This document shows positions 25,581-35,520 of a stretch of 64,000 nt of DNA, one piece after another. Made by a program: the position numbers and the translations under genes. The stretch lies in the NCBI GenBank assembly GCA_903877135.1, contig CAIRCN010000074.1, positions 238,554 through 302,553 on the forward strand, in the 5' to 3' direction. Below the pieces are notes generated by a model, which was not told the DNA's origin, did no database searches, and worked only from the letters and a program-made list of their open reading frames with translations. Origin of the DNA: an uncultured Opitutia bacterium (GTDB lineage Bacteria; Verrucomicrobiota; Verrucomicrobiia; Opitutales; Opitutaceae). How positions within the stretch are numbered: the first letter of the stretch is position 1; each line of letters starts with the position of its first letter.

Positions 25581-27173
25581 ATGAGCACCTCCCGCAAACC
25601 CGTCCTCCTCGTCATCCGCGATGGCTGGGGCAAAAATCCCGACCCCGCGCAAAACGCGACCAACGCCACTTTCCTCGCGCACAAGCCGTGCGATGACCGG
25701 CTCCATGCGCAATACCTGCACTCGCTGGTGGCCGCGAGCGGGCTCGACGTCGGTCTGCCCGACGGCGTGATGGGCAACAGCGAGGTCGGCCACGAGAACA
25801 TCGGCGCTGGCCGGATCGTCGATCAGGAGCTGGTGCGGCTGAACAAGCTTTTTTCCGAAAAGCGCCTCGCGGCCAACCCGGTCTGGCGCGCCCTCGTGGC
25901 GCGCGTGCAGTCCCGGCCGGGCGCGCGGCTGCACCTGATGGGCATCGTGAGCGACGCCGGTGTGCACGGTATGCTGGAGCATCTCTACGGGATTTTGCGG
26001 CAGGCGAAAGAGGACGGACTCGGCGCCGGGCAGGTTTTCATCCACGCGTTCACCGACGGCCGCGACACGCCCCCGTCCAGCGGGATCCGCTACGTGCGCG
26101 AGGTAGATGAGGAGTGCGCGAAGATCGGCGTCGGGAAAATTGCGAGCGTGTGCGGGCGGTTTTGGGTGATGGATCGCGACAACCGCTGGGAGCGCGTGCT
26201 GCAGGCCTACGACATGCTCACGGGCCGAAAAGCAATGATGACTGCGCCGAGTGCGGAGACCGCGGTGCAACAATACTACGACGCGCCGCTGAGCGAGACG
26301 CAGAGGGGCGACGAATTCGTCGCCGCGACGTGGGTCGTCGGTGCCGACGGCCAGCCGCTCGCGACGATTCGCGACGGCGACGCGGTGCTGTTCTACAATT
26401 ACCGCGGCGACCGGCCGCGGGAGATCACGAAGGCGTTTGTGCTCGACGACTTCACCGGTTTCGCCCGCGGCCCCAAGCTCGACCTCTACTACGCAACGAT
26501 GACGGAGTATGAGAAGGGGCTGCCGGTGCACGTGATTTCGCCAAAGCCGGAGAGGCTGAAAAACATCCTCGGCGAAGTCGTGGCGAAGGCCGGCATCGCG
26601 CAGTTTCGCTGCGCCGAGACGGAGAAGAATCCGCACGTGACTTTTTTCTTTAACAACTACCGCGCGGAGCCGTTTCCGGGCGAGGACCGCGCCTGCCCGC
26701 CGAGCCCGAAGGTGCCGACCTACGACATGCAGCCGGAGATGTCGGCTGTCGAAGTGACTGCAACCGCCAAGGCGGCGATTCTCTCGGGTAAATACGGTTT
26801 CCTCGTCGTGAACTACGCGAATCCGGACATGGTCGGGCACACCGGTTCGCTGCCGGCGGCGGTCAAGGCGGTGGAGGCCACGGACCGCGGCGTGGGTGAG
26901 TTGCTTGCTGCGCTCGACACGGTTGGCGGTCGCGCCGTGATCCTGGCCGACCACGGCAACTGCGAGCAGATGTGGGATTTTGCCAACAACTCGCCGCACA
27001 CCTCGCACACGCTGAACCTCGTCGAAGTGTTCGTCGTGGGCGAGGGGTTTGCCGCCGGCGTCACGAAGATGCGCCCGCTCGGCCGCCTCGCCGACATCGC
27101 GCCGACCGTGCTCCAGTTGCTGGGTTTGCCGAAGCCTACGGAGATGACCGGTGAGAGCCTGATCGCTGGCTGA
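25581..27173 (+). CDS. gpmI: 2,3-bisphosphoglycerate-independent phosphoglycerate mutase
   Basis: The 530 residues belong to the alkaline-phosphatase superfamily. Metal-binding Asp14 lies in VIRDGWG and the phospho-acceptor Ser67 in VMGNSEVGHENIG. FTDGRDTPP, RFWVMDRDNRWER, NYRGDRPREI, NYANPDMVGHTG and ADHGNCEQM are all in place. It interconverts 3- and 2-phosphoglycerate with Mn2+ in glycolysis. The intergenic region with ffh (176 bases) presumably carries both promoters. Confidence 0.98.
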   Translation: MSTSRKPVLLVIRDGWGKNPDPAQNATNATFLAHKPCDDRLHAQYLHSLVAASGLDVGLPDGVMGNSEVGHENIGAGRIVDQELVRLNKLFSEKRLAANPVWRALVARVQSRPGARLHLMGIVSDAGVHGMLEHLYGILRQAKEDGLGAGQVFIHAFTDGRDTPPSSGIRYVREVDEECAKIGVGKIASVCGRFWVMDRDNRWERVLQAYDMLTGRKAMMTAPSAETAVQQYYDAPLSETQRGDEFVAATWVVGADGQPLATIRDGDAVLFYNYRGDRPREITKAFVLDDFTGFARGPKLDLYYATMTEYEKGLPVHVISPKPERLKNILGEVVAKAGIAQFRCAETEKNPHVTFFFNNYRAEPFPGEDRACPPSPKVPTYDMQPEMSAVEVTATAKAAILSGKYGFLVVNYANPDMVGHTGSLPAAVKAVEATDRGVGELLAALDTVGGRAVILADHGNCEQMWDFANNSPHTSHTLNLVEVFVVGEGFAAGVTKMRPLGRLADIAPTVLQLLGLPKPTEMTGESLIAG

Positions 27174-27259
27174 GTGGCAACGTGCTGGGTGCGAAAGTGC
27201 GAGGTGTCATCGCAGGGGAGAAGGCTCGACTTTTTGGGTCTCTGCCGGAGCCTGAATGC

Positions 27260-27973
27260 ATGAGCACAGGCGAACGCGTGTGTTGGATTCTCACTCTGCT
27301 TGGCGCTGGGATGGCGACGGCCCCTTTCGTGGCGGAGAAGGCGCTGGAGCCGATGGGGAATGGCCGTTTCGCCATGGCCTTTGTCGGTGTGATCATGGGC
27401 CTGACCTGCTTCATCTGCACATTTCTATTTCGCTGCCGGAACCGGGTGCGCCGGGAGTTGCTCGCCGGGCGGGGACTGCTTGCGCGATGGCGTTACTCCG
27501 AGGCGGAGTGGAGGGCATTTGCCGGCGAGGAACTGCGCCAGCAGTCGGGGAGTAAGCGCACGCTGCTGTGGTTCACCGCCGCGTTCATGCTGGTCGTCAC
27601 GATTGTCTATGTGGTGCGCGATCCGAAAGCCGGACTCTTCGTTGGTGCGGTGCTGTTCGTGGTCTGGGTGCTCTGCTGGATCGCGGCTCGGGCGACCGTG
27701 CGCGCTTCAGCTGTCGCCCAAGGCGGCTCCAGTCCTGAAGTCCGGATTGGTCGCGATGGCCTGCTTATTGGCGACGAGATGCACCTCTGGCGCGGTTGGC
27801 GGAACTCGCTCAGCTCGTGTGAACTGCGCGAAAGCACGCCTCGGGTGATCGCGATCAGCTACCTCGTGCCCAGTGGCAACGCGACGGTGCTGCGCCCAGT
27901 CGTGGTGCGCGTGCCGGTGCCGGCCGGCAAGGACGCCGAGGCGGTGGAGGTCGTCTGCCAGTTGCAGGGCTGA
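27260..27973 (+). CDS. hypothetical membrane protein with four transmembrane helices
   Basis: From ATG 27260 (MSTGERVCWIL) the protein has 237 residues; an in-frame ATG at 27182 is possible. Hydrophobic segments lie at about 8-25, 36-58, 100-118 and 123-142, so two helical hairpins are followed by a soluble domain (VRIGRDGLLIGDEMHLWRGW to the end) resembling the PH-like YcxB C-terminal domain of small membrane proteins. It lies 86 bases after gpmI and may be cotranscribed. No specific function is recognised. Confidence 0.65.
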   Translation: MSTGERVCWILTLLGAGMATAPFVAEKALEPMGNGRFAMAFVGVIMGLTCFICTFLFRCRNRVRRELLAGRGLLARWRYSEAEWRAFAGEELRQQSGSKRTLLWFTAAFMLVVTIVYVVRDPKAGLFVGAVLFVVWVLCWIAARATVRASAVAQGGSSPEVRIGRDGLLIGDEMHLWRGWRNSLSSCELRESTPRVIAISYLVPSGNATVLRPVVVRVPVPAGKDAEAVEVVCQLQG

Positions 27974-28214
27974 TTCGGTTTTCCTTGGTCAGGATGTCCA
28001 TGGGTTTGGCTGAGGCCAAAAACTTTCGGCTTGCGGACGGGTGGGGCGTCGGGGAACCTGACCCTTCGCGGTATTTTATCGGTCAAGCCGGCGTCACCGC
28101 GACGCTCCCACCGGCTCTTCCCGTCAGTTCAACAGTCAACCCACGGCCGCAAGGCCATCCCGGTGGATTGGCGCTTCTGGAGCAGGGCGTCCGTTCGCCG
28201 GTTTCCGTTCCGTC
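27974..28214 (+). promoter_or_regulatory. leader region upstream of rpsA
   Basis: This 241-base gap precedes the S1 gene and has no ORF with support. The ATG is preceded by a pyrimidine-rich stretch (TTTCCGTTCCGTC) and no Shine-Dalgarno, as for rpsA genes that S1 itself autoregulates in other bacteria. A TATTTT-type -10 candidate near 28074 is only suggestive. Confidence 0.3.
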
Positions 28215-29888
28215 ATGAGTTCCATAATGCAAGATCTGCTCGCGCAGTCATCCTTCGACAAGTTGAAGGAAGGCGCGATTGTCCCCGGTGTCATTACCGA
28301 AATCCGCCAGAACGAAGTCGTTGTCGACATCGGTGGCAAATCCGAAGGCCTCATCCCCGCCCACGAGTTTCTCGACATTGGCGAGCTGCAAATCGGCTCT
28401 ACGATCGATGTGCTCGTTGAAAAACTCGAAGACAAGTCGGGCGCGCCCGTGCTGTCGTTCGACCTCGCTGAGCAAAAGAAAAACTGGGACAACATCCTCA
28501 CCAAGTTTCCCGAAGGCTCCATTGCCGCCGGCCGTGTCAAGGCCAAGGTCAAGGGCGGCCTGATCGTCTCAATCGGCGTCGACGCGTTCATGCCGGCCTC
28601 GCACATCGATGTGCAGCCGCCCAAGAACCTCGACCAATACGTGGGCCAGACCTACGATTTCAAGGTCCTCAAAATTGATCTCCTTCGGAAGAACATCGTG
28701 CTCTCCCGCCGCGAGCTCATCGAGGAGCAGCGCACTAGCAAGCGCCGCAATCTCCTCGACTCGATCCAACCCGGCCAGATCCGCAAGGGCGTGGTCAAGA
28801 ACATCACCGACTTCGGCGCGTTCATCGACCTCGACGGCATGGACGGTCTCCTCCACATCACCGACATGAGCTGGGGCCGCATCTCGCACCCCTCAGAAAT
28901 GCTCAAGCAGGGGGAGGAAGTGCAGGTCATGATCATCGAGGTGAATCGCGACAAAGAGCGCGTCTCCCTCGGCCTCAAGCAGACCACCAAGAATCCGTGG
29001 GACGAGATCGACCGCAAGTTCCCCGTCGGCGCCAAGGTTCACGGCAAAGTCGTCAACCTCGTGCCTTACGGTGCGTTCATCGAGATCGAGCCCGGTGTCG
29101 AAGGCCTCGTGCACATCACCGAGATGTCATGGACGAAGCGCATCACCAAGCCCTCCGAACTCCTCAAGGTCGGTCAGGAATTGGACGCGGTCGTCCTCGG
29201 CATCCAGAAGGACGAGCAGAAAATCTCGCTCGGCCTCCGCCAGCTCGAACCGAATCCATGGGACATGGTTCGTCACAATTACCCGATTGGCGCCCGCGTT
29301 CGCGGCAAGGTTCGCAACATGACCACTTACGGCGCCTTCATCGAACTTGAGGAGGGCATCGACGGCATGGTGCACGTCTCCGACATGAGCTGGACCCGCA
29401 AGGTCAATCACCCGAGTGAAGTGCTGAAGAAGGGCGACGAGGTCGACGCGATCGTGCTCGACGTCGATCCCAACCAGCAACGCATCAGCCTCGGCATGAA
29501 GCAGCTCGCCACCGATCCGTGGACCGACATCGACGCGTTCTTCCGCATTGGCGACGTCGTGCAGGGCACCGTCAGCAAGATCACGTCGTTTGGCGCCTTC
29601 CTGGAGCTGAAGGACGGCATCGACGGCCTCGTGCACATCTCGCAGATCAGCGAGGAGCGCATCGAGAAGGTGAAAGACGTCCTGAAGCCCGGCCAGGCGG
29701 TCAGTGCCCGCGTGATCAAGATCGATCGCGAGGAGCGCCGCCTCGGCCTTTCGATCAAGGCGGCCAACTACTCGGCGGAGCAGCTCGCGGCCGAGACCAC
29801 GGCCTTCGAGGCGCTCAACCGCAGCAGCGCCGGCACCGACATGATGAACCTCGGCGACATCCTCGACGAGGCGTCGAAAAAGGAATAA
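28215..29888 (+). CDS. rpsA: 30S ribosomal protein S1
   Basis: The 557 residues carry six S1/OB-fold repeats (about 20-90, 107-171, 190-260, 275-347, 362-434, 449-520). The repeated motif G-x-V-x-x-x-x-x-Y/F-G-A-F-I/V/L-E-L/I is seen as VKNITDFGAFIDLDG, VNLVPYGAFIEIEPG, VRNMTTYGAFIELEEG and VSKITSFGAFLELKDG. The first two repeats are the divergent ribosome-binding pair. It recruits mRNA to the 30S subunit and matters especially where Shine-Dalgarno sequences are weak, as in this window. A strong terminator follows. Confidence 0.97.
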   Translation: MSSIMQDLLAQSSFDKLKEGAIVPGVITEIRQNEVVVDIGGKSEGLIPAHEFLDIGELQIGSTIDVLVEKLEDKSGAPVLSFDLAEQKKNWDNILTKFPEGSIAAGRVKAKVKGGLIVSIGVDAFMPASHIDVQPPKNLDQYVGQTYDFKVLKIDLLRKNIVLSRRELIEEQRTSKRRNLLDSIQPGQIRKGVVKNITDFGAFIDLDGMDGLLHITDMSWGRISHPSEMLKQGEEVQVMIIEVNRDKERVSLGLKQTTKNPWDEIDRKFPVGAKVHGKVVNLVPYGAFIEIEPGVEGLVHITEMSWTKRITKPSELLKVGQELDAVVLGIQKDEQKISLGLRQLEPNPWDMVRHNYPIGARVRGKVRNMTTYGAFIELEEGIDGMVHVSDMSWTRKVNHPSEVLKKGDEVDAIVLDVDPNQQRISLGMKQLATDPWTDIDAFFRIGDVVQGTVSKITSFGAFLELKDGIDGLVHISQISEERIEKVKDVLKPGQAVSARVIKIDREERRLGLSIKAANYSAEQLAAETTAFEALNRSSAGTDMMNLGDILDEASKKE

Positions 29889-29912
29889 CGGCCCGCGCCC
29901 GTCTCACTTCAA

Positions 29913-29943
29913 GCCGCCCGGTTCACTCCGGGCGGCTTTTTTT
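29913..29943 (+). terminator. intrinsic terminator of rpsA
   Basis: A perfect 9-bp stem (GCCGCCCGG / CCGGGCGGC) with loop TTCACT is followed by seven T residues, 24 bases after the rpsA stop codon. Confidence 0.95.
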
Positions 29944-29958
29944 GCTACTGCGGAGCTG

Positions 29959-30756
29959 TCATTTCGTCGGATTTTTTGGCTCCTCGACGACGGTGGTTGG
30001 GCCAAGTTTGACGTGGCCTTCGGGCAGGGCCGTGTTGATCTCGACCTCCTCCTGCTTGATCTTCTGGCCAAAATATGGTCCACCCGCGGCCAGCATCTGT
30101 TTGAAAACTCCCCCGAGGTCACGGTGGTCCGGGTCGTCGACGTAAATCAGGGTTTTCCACAGACGGTGGGGTTTGACACCCTTCGCCTTGGGCACATCCC
30201 ACGCTGACACGAGGAGGAAGAGTTTCTCGTATTCCGCCTTCTGGCGCTTGGCCTCGACGCCGTGGCCCATGCCGTGAATGTTGTCCATGGTCGGCATGAT
30301 GATCGTGACCGTGGGCGCGCTACTGCTCAGCGCGTTTTGCATGCCATAGCCAAAGCCGAAATAGGGGTTACGCAGGAAACCGCGCCCGTAATGGAGAGTG
30401 ATGACGATCTCCGGAGCTTCCCCGGGCCTGGCCGGGCGAAAATCGTTGCGCTGGAGCACCTGCAACAACTGGACGAGCAGGGCATCCTGCTCGACGGGCT
30501 TTACTAGCTTTTCCACCGATGGGGCGAGCTGGGCCGGAGTCAGGGCGAAGATCTTTCCCAAGGCGGCGGCATCGCGCGGCAGTTCGCCGGACTTGGCCGT
30601 GGTCTGCACCGGCTCCTCGACGTCGGCGCGCACACCGATCTCAAGTTCGTTGTTCGTATAGGCGCGGGCGGCTGGGGCGATGAGGAGCAGGAAGGAGGCG
30701 GCGGTGCAGACGGTGACTGGCAGGCGCAGGCACAAGGGGGCGGTGTGGGTTTTCAT
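29959..30756 (-). CDS. secreted hypothetical protein, 265 residues
   Basis: Start at MKTHTAPLCLRLPV gives a clean signal peptide (cleavage after APAARA). The mature part has a helical first half (DAAALGKIFALTPAQLAPSVEKLVKPVEQ), then PEIVITLHYGRGFLRNPYFGFGYGMQN, MPTMDNIHGMGHGVEAK and LFLLVSAWDVPKAKG. It resembles the DUF-type periplasmic proteins common in Opitutaceae, but I cannot name it. It is 46 bases downstream of the TPR-like gene on the same strand and could be the third gene of that operon. Confidence 0.7.
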   Translation of the reverse strand: MKTHTAPLCLRLPVTVCTAASFLLLIAPAARAYTNNELEIGVRADVEEPVQTTAKSGELPRDAAALGKIFALTPAQLAPSVEKLVKPVEQDALLVQLLQVLQRNDFRPARPGEAPEIVITLHYGRGFLRNPYFGFGYGMQNALSSSAPTVTIIMPTMDNIHGMGHGVEAKRQKAEYEKLFLLVSAWDVPKAKGVKPHRLWKTLIYVDDPDHRDLGGVFKQMLAAGGPYFGQKIKQEEVEINTALPEGHVKLGPTTVVEEPKNPTK

Positions 30757-30802
30757 TGAAACAGGGGTGGGCAAAGAGCGAGACGGCGACGGGAGGCCAT
30801 GG

Positions 30803-32596
30803 TTACAGAGCGGCGTGCGGGTGGCTGGCGGATGATGAAGCCGGCACCGGCACTGGCGGCGGCTCAGATTGAGGCCGAGTGAGGAGGGCATCGCTCAATC
30901 TAAGAAAACGGGTGCGGACCTTGGCGTCGGAAGTCAATTGCAGGCCGCGCTTGATGAGGGTGCGGGCTTCGGCGGTGAAGCCGTATTGCGCCATAAGCAT
31001 GGCGTCGAGGTAGAGGAGGCCTGTGCGGTGCGGAAAGAGCCGGAGGCCTTCGTCGATGATTTCCAGCGAACCCGGCGTGAGCGCTTGCTCGCTGCTCAAC
31101 CACACCAGTGTGAATAGTTCGTAGGCCTGCGGCAGGGGCGGCGACTGCCGGCGGGCGGCCAACAGCAGATCGGTCAAAGCTGTGGCCTGAGGGGGAGTAA
31201 GTTTTGCGGAGGCTGCGGCGGAACGCAGGGAGTGAAAATCGATCCGGGCGAGCTCGTAGTAGGCTTGGGGCCGCACCACTTCCGCTTGCACAGCGGCGGC
31301 AAGAAACGGGCGGGCGCCGGTATCGTTGCCCGCGTTGCATTCGAAAAGTCCGAGTTCGGCGAGAAGGCGTGGATCGCGGTCGCCGTGATCGTAGGCGCGG
31401 CGCAGCGTGCGCCGGGCCTGGGCGACGTAGCGTTCTTTCAAATCGGGAATCAACGCCTGCACATAGGCGATTTCGAGGCGGTTCAGGCCGCCCTTGAGGC
31501 GGCTGACCTCACCCTCGGTCGCATCGCGCAGTTTCACAACTGGGTTCGGCGAGGGCCCGGCGGGCCGGAGGTAAATGGCGTCCTTAACAGCGCCGCGCAG
31601 ATAGGCGCGCAGCTGCAGATCAAGATCGGCATATTTTAAGCCGAAGCACTCCAAAAACAGGGCTTCGGTGGCGCTTTGAACACTGGCACGCTCGACAAAT
31701 TTCCAGAGTGCCTGACGGTGCGATTGCGTGGTGTCATCCAGTGCCCAGCGGATGAACAGGGCCGCGTGCGAAAGCCACCGGTGAAAGTCGGCCTCGTGGC
31801 CCGGCTCCGGAGGCGGTGCGGTGAACAGCACCGCGGGCGCTGGGACGAGCAGATCTGCCGGTGCAATCCGTCCATTCCGGATAACGGCCGTTTCCTCGTC
31901 GGAAACCCAGAACGCCGGACGCATGGTGACTCCTGCATCCGAAGAGCGGATGCTGAACAGTCGGCTCTGCGATGGGTGAAACGCCGAGCCGAGGTCCACG
32001 TTGCCCAAGTCGACGGTTTTATACAGTTCCTGCATGCCCTCGACGAACCACGGCGGCAGCGCTGGGACGCGGGTGGTGAGCAGGTAGCGCAAATAGCCCG
32101 GCGTCAGTGTCAGTCCGCCCTTGGTGTCGTCTGCCACTTCGAGCAGGAAAAAAACGGTCAGCGAGTCCGAATCGCTGAAGCGGTAATTGGGCAAAACGCG
32201 GACGCTCGTCGGTATCCGGATCGAAGGGGTTCCCTTCGCCGGGGATTGCTGTTCGTGGCGCTGGAACTCGGCGATGAACTCCCGCGACACCGCCGGCTGC
32301 GTGTCCTCGTCGTAAAGCACATAGGCGGTGGGAACGTCGAGTTTGGGTTGAAGTTTTCGCGGCAGGAGCAACTCGTCGAGCAACCCGAGCAGCTGATAAT
32401 TGGTCTCGATCAAGTCAGTGGTGGCGGCGTCCGAGCAGCGGGAGATGACTTCGAGCCCGGGAATCTTCGCGTAGCGCCACGGCGGGACCAAGGAATCCTC
32501 GACCACATAGGGCGGCAGTTCTACGATGCGCTGGGTTTGCGCCGGGAGGTTCAGAGCGAAAAGCAACAACGCAAGCTGTGTGGCGCGCCACCTCAT
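30803..32596 (-). CDS. secreted protein with degenerate gluzincin-like domain and TPR-like C-terminus
   Basis: The protein has 597 residues with a signal peptide (LALLLFALNLPAQ). The N-terminal half resembles secreted peptidase-MA/DUF1570 proteins: VPALPPWFVEGMQELYK matches the second metal-ligand motif (P-x-W-x-x-E-G), but the preceding HExxH helix reads LRYLLTTR, so the zinc site is lost. The C-terminal half is helical repeat (LLAELGLFECNAGNDTGARPF, LYLDAMLMAQYGFTAEART). It ends in a Pro/Ser/His tail. It overlaps the GH38 gene's stop codon by four bases and is translated with it. It is probably a binding rather than catalytic protein. Confidence 0.75.
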   Translation of the reverse strand: MRWRATQLALLLFALNLPAQTQRIVELPPYVVEDSLVPPWRYAKIPGLEVISRCSDAATTDLIETNYQLLGLLDELLLPRKLQPKLDVPTAYVLYDEDTQPAVSREFIAEFQRHEQQSPAKGTPSIRIPTSVRVLPNYRFSDSDSLTVFFLLEVADDTKGGLTLTPGYLRYLLTTRVPALPPWFVEGMQELYKTVDLGNVDLGSAFHPSQSRLFSIRSSDAGVTMRPAFWVSDEETAVIRNGRIAPADLLVPAPAVLFTAPPPEPGHEADFHRWLSHAALFIRWALDDTTQSHRQALWKFVERASVQSATEALFLECFGLKYADLDLQLRAYLRGAVKDAIYLRPAGPSPNPVVKLRDATEGEVSRLKGGLNRLEIAYVQALIPDLKERYVAQARRTLRRAYDHGDRDPRLLAELGLFECNAGNDTGARPFLAAAVQAEVVRPQAYYELARIDFHSLRSAAASAKLTPPQATALTDLLLAARRQSPPLPQAYELFTLVWLSSEQALTPGSLEIIDEGLRLFPHRTGLLYLDAMLMAQYGFTAEARTLIKRGLQLTSDAKVRTRFLRLSDALLTRPQSEPPPVPVPASSSASHPHAAL

Positions 32597-35334
32597 GCGC
32601 TGTTGCCTGTCATCCGCGAAAAACTTAGACGCAAAGTGACGATCTGCTTCGGTTTCAGCGCTAGCGCAACGGTGCCGTGGGCGGCGCGGAGCGCGCCGAG
32701 CGGGTTGCCTTCACAGTCGGTGCGCTCGGCTTTGGCCGGGCGTGCAAGACGGATCTTCGCGTTGATGGTTTTGAGATGCGGGTTGAACAGGCGCAGTTCC
32801 AACGCCGCTCCGACCTGTCGCAGGCTGGTAACGACCGCCGGACCGTCGACGCGCGCGAAACCCGCCGTGGCCGGGACCGGCTTGGCCCCGCGGAAGATGG
32901 CGACATCGGCGGCGCGCAGCTGCACGGAGCGCAAACCGGCGGAAAGATGCTGGCCGAGCTCGCAAAGGTGCGTGCGGTCGGGCGCACTGGTGAGCGGCAC
33001 GAGGGCGTAGCGGAAACTCAGAGGCCCGCGCATCTGGCCGCCGGGCTCGCCGTCGGTGAAGACCGTGCGGCGGAATCCGCGGAACAGCGTAAGCGCGATG
33101 GGTCGGCCAGGTAGGTCTCGCACCGCGGTTTCGAGCAAACCGCCGTCAGCGACGACCGCGAGGCCGTGCTTTGCATCGTGCGCGGCCGTCCAGCTCTGCT
33201 GCGGCTTCGTCTCCACCTCGATCTCGCGGTATTCGTGGTTGTCCTTCCGGAGCGCGATCGGCCGCTCGACGACGTCGAACGGCGTGTCGGCAAGATACGT
33301 TTTTGCTGCGGTGCCGCTGGGAAGTAGCACACGGAGGCGGTGGTCGTCGGCGGTGTTGATGACAGTGGTTAGGACGTCGAGATGCTGCTGACCGGGGCGC
33401 AGGCTGATGAGGCTGTCGATCACGAGTTCGACGAACCGGTCCGTGCGCACCATGCGTTCGAAGTGGAACGCCGCGGGCACGGACATGTTGGTGCGGATGC
33501 GGAATGTCGTGAGCATCGGGCCGTCGTGGACGAGGGCGACGTCGGCGCGGCAGGCTGAGGAGGCGAAGACTTGGTCGTTGACCGCGAGGCCGTGAAACCA
33601 GCCGTCGCCGATGTCGGCGCGGTCCTCGAAGGTGAGCAGGTCGCGGAAGACGCGGCCAGTGTGGCGGTTGGTGAGCGTGAGCGTGCCGTTGGCCTCGATC
33701 TGGACGGCAAGGTGCTCGTTGGCCATGGCGCGTTCACTGGTGGCGAGGCCGGGGACTTCCGGGTGGCGCGTGGGCGTGTCCGGCCGGGCGGCGCGGACGG
33801 TGAGCGTCGTGTAGCCCAGCGCGGGGATCGCGAGGCGCAACGCGACCGTGATATGGTGGCTGTTGACGCCCTCGGGAAACTTCGTCTCGCGGTTGCGCGC
33901 CCGGGCGCGGTTCATCGCCTGCGCCAGCCGCTGGTAGGGCAGTTCTGCGCCGTCAGGACCGAAAACGCGGAACGCCGGCTTCGGCTCGAAGCCGAAAAAT
34001 TCGTTGAACGCGGGCCAAGTTGTCGGGATCTCGAGCGCGACCTCGGTGACGCCCGCGAAATCGCGGGGCTGGGGATTGAAGACCGTGACGCGAAGTTCGT
34101 CGTCTTTCAGTTCGCCCGCGACACTGGCCGCGAGACGGCTGGTCGCCTCGGTCGTGAGCTTGTCGGCAATGACGCGGCACTGGTCGAAGCGGTGCTCCAT
34201 GTCCTTGTGGACCTGGTCGACGCTGCAGCCGTCCATCGAGTCGTGCGCGTGGTTTTGCAGCAGGAGCCGCCACGCGAGGTCGAGGAACCCTGGGGCGAAT
34301 TCCTGGCCGAGTGCGGCGGTGGCGTAGGCAGTGAACGGCTCGGCCCACTGGCAGAGCAGCGTCTGGCAGCGCGCATTGGCCTGCTTCAGGCCCACGCGGC
34401 TCGAGAGCACGCCGGGGATGAGCCACTGCATACACGACTCCAGTGGCTGGTCGCCCCAGACGGCGCGGCCAGGTTCCCGTAGCTCGTCGGCGAGCCGGCC
34501 CGTGATGCGCTTGCGCTGGGCGATGAGTTCCCGCGCGTAGTCGTCGAGCGCGGACTGGACGAGTTCGTATTTGTCGCTGTGGGCGAGGGCGGCGACGAGC
34601 AAGGCGTAGCGGCGCGGATTCCATTCCTGATGGTCGCAAGAATCGTGCAGCAGGATCGCGTCCACGTCAGTCGCGGCGGCTTCCTCGCCGAGAAACTTCT
34701 CGAGCAGGCGGGCAAACTCGGTGGGATCGTCCTCGATGTTGCGCGTGTATTCGTGGGCGCGGCCCACGTGGGCCTGATATGTGCCGTAGCCCTGCCGCCC
34801 GAATTTGTGGCAGGGCAGTTCCGTACCATCGGCGCCGCGCCAGAGGAAGTTGCGCTTGGTGGTGTCGTTGATGCCGCGCCAGATGATGCCGGAGGTGATG
34901 CCGCAGCCGGCGAAGATCTGAGGGAGTTGGCTGTTGTGGCCGAACATGTCGGGCACGTAGCCGGCGCAGGCCGGGACGGCGCCGAGGGCGCGGGCCTGCG
35001 CGCGGCCGACGAGGAGGTTGCGGATGATCGCTTCGCCCGAGACGGTGAACTCGTCGGGCATCGAATACCACGGGCCGACCGCCAGCCGGCCTGCGCGGGC
35101 GAGTTTCTCCACCTGCGCCCGGCGGTCGGGGCGGATTTCCAAATAGTCCTCGAGGAGAATGGATTGACCGTCGGTCTGAAACGGTCCCGGCAGAGTGCCA
35201 TCTTCCAGCGCGACGATCACGCGGTCCAGCAAACGGACGAGTCCGTAGCGAAAACCGAACAGCGGAGTGTGCCACTCGCGGTCCCAGTGGGTGCTCGGCA
35301 CATAGTGAACACGGCGTTTTTTCTTCATGCTCAT
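32593..35334 (-). CDS. GH38-family alpha-mannosidase
   Basis: The protein has 913 residues. The N-terminal zinc-binding motif VPSTHWDREW is followed by PDMFGHNSQLPQIF, which contains the nucleophile Asp and a zinc ligand, and by HDSCDHQEWNPR. The mid-region helical bundle (LLLQNHAHDSMDGCSVDQVH) provides the third zinc His/Asp pair, and a large beta-sandwich C-terminal region follows. There is no signal peptide, so the enzyme is probably cytoplasmic and hydrolyses alpha-mannosides, for example from N-glycan or algal/yeast mannan fragments. It is the first gene of a three-gene minus-strand set with the degenerate gluzincin protein and the secreted 265-residue protein. Confidence 0.95.
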   Translation of the reverse strand: MSMKKKRRVHYVPSTHWDREWHTPLFGFRYGLVRLLDRVIVALEDGTLPGPFQTDGQSILLEDYLEIRPDRRAQVEKLARAGRLAVGPWYSMPDEFTVSGEAIIRNLLVGRAQARALGAVPACAGYVPDMFGHNSQLPQIFAGCGITSGIIWRGINDTTKRNFLWRGADGTELPCHKFGRQGYGTYQAHVGRAHEYTRNIEDDPTEFARLLEKFLGEEAAATDVDAILLHDSCDHQEWNPRRYALLVAALAHSDKYELVQSALDDYARELIAQRKRITGRLADELREPGRAVWGDQPLESCMQWLIPGVLSSRVGLKQANARCQTLLCQWAEPFTAYATAALGQEFAPGFLDLAWRLLLQNHAHDSMDGCSVDQVHKDMEHRFDQCRVIADKLTTEATSRLAASVAGELKDDELRVTVFNPQPRDFAGVTEVALEIPTTWPAFNEFFGFEPKPAFRVFGPDGAELPYQRLAQAMNRARARNRETKFPEGVNSHHITVALRLAIPALGYTTLTVRAARPDTPTRHPEVPGLATSERAMANEHLAVQIEANGTLTLTNRHTGRVFRDLLTFEDRADIGDGWFHGLAVNDQVFASSACRADVALVHDGPMLTTFRIRTNMSVPAAFHFERMVRTDRFVELVIDSLISLRPGQQHLDVLTTVINTADDHRLRVLLPSGTAAKTYLADTPFDVVERPIALRKDNHEYREIEVETKPQQSWTAAHDAKHGLAVVADGGLLETAVRDLPGRPIALTLFRGFRRTVFTDGEPGGQMRGPLSFRYALVPLTSAPDRTHLCELGQHLSAGLRSVQLRAADVAIFRGAKPVPATAGFARVDGPAVVTSLRQVGAALELRLFNPHLKTINAKIRLARPAKAERTDCEGNPLGALRAAHGTVALALKPKQIVTLRLSFSRMTGNSA

Positions 35335-35520
35335 GCACGGAGTAGATGTTGGGCTTCGCCGCTCGGCAATGGGAGAATAAGTGACGTGTGGTGTTCGCGT
35401 GAAAAATCTTCCGCAACTAGCTATGGCTGTGATTCACACGGCGCTGCTAAACGCAGTCGGTCTGCGAAAAAAAGTGTCGCGATCGGTGCCTCGAAATGTC
35501 GATATGTCACGCTCCAGCCA

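Noticed and set aside
25476..27008. 510-codon minus-strand ORF opposite gpmI
   Set aside because: Antisense to a clearly functional gpmI; His/Arg/Val-rich shadow translation.
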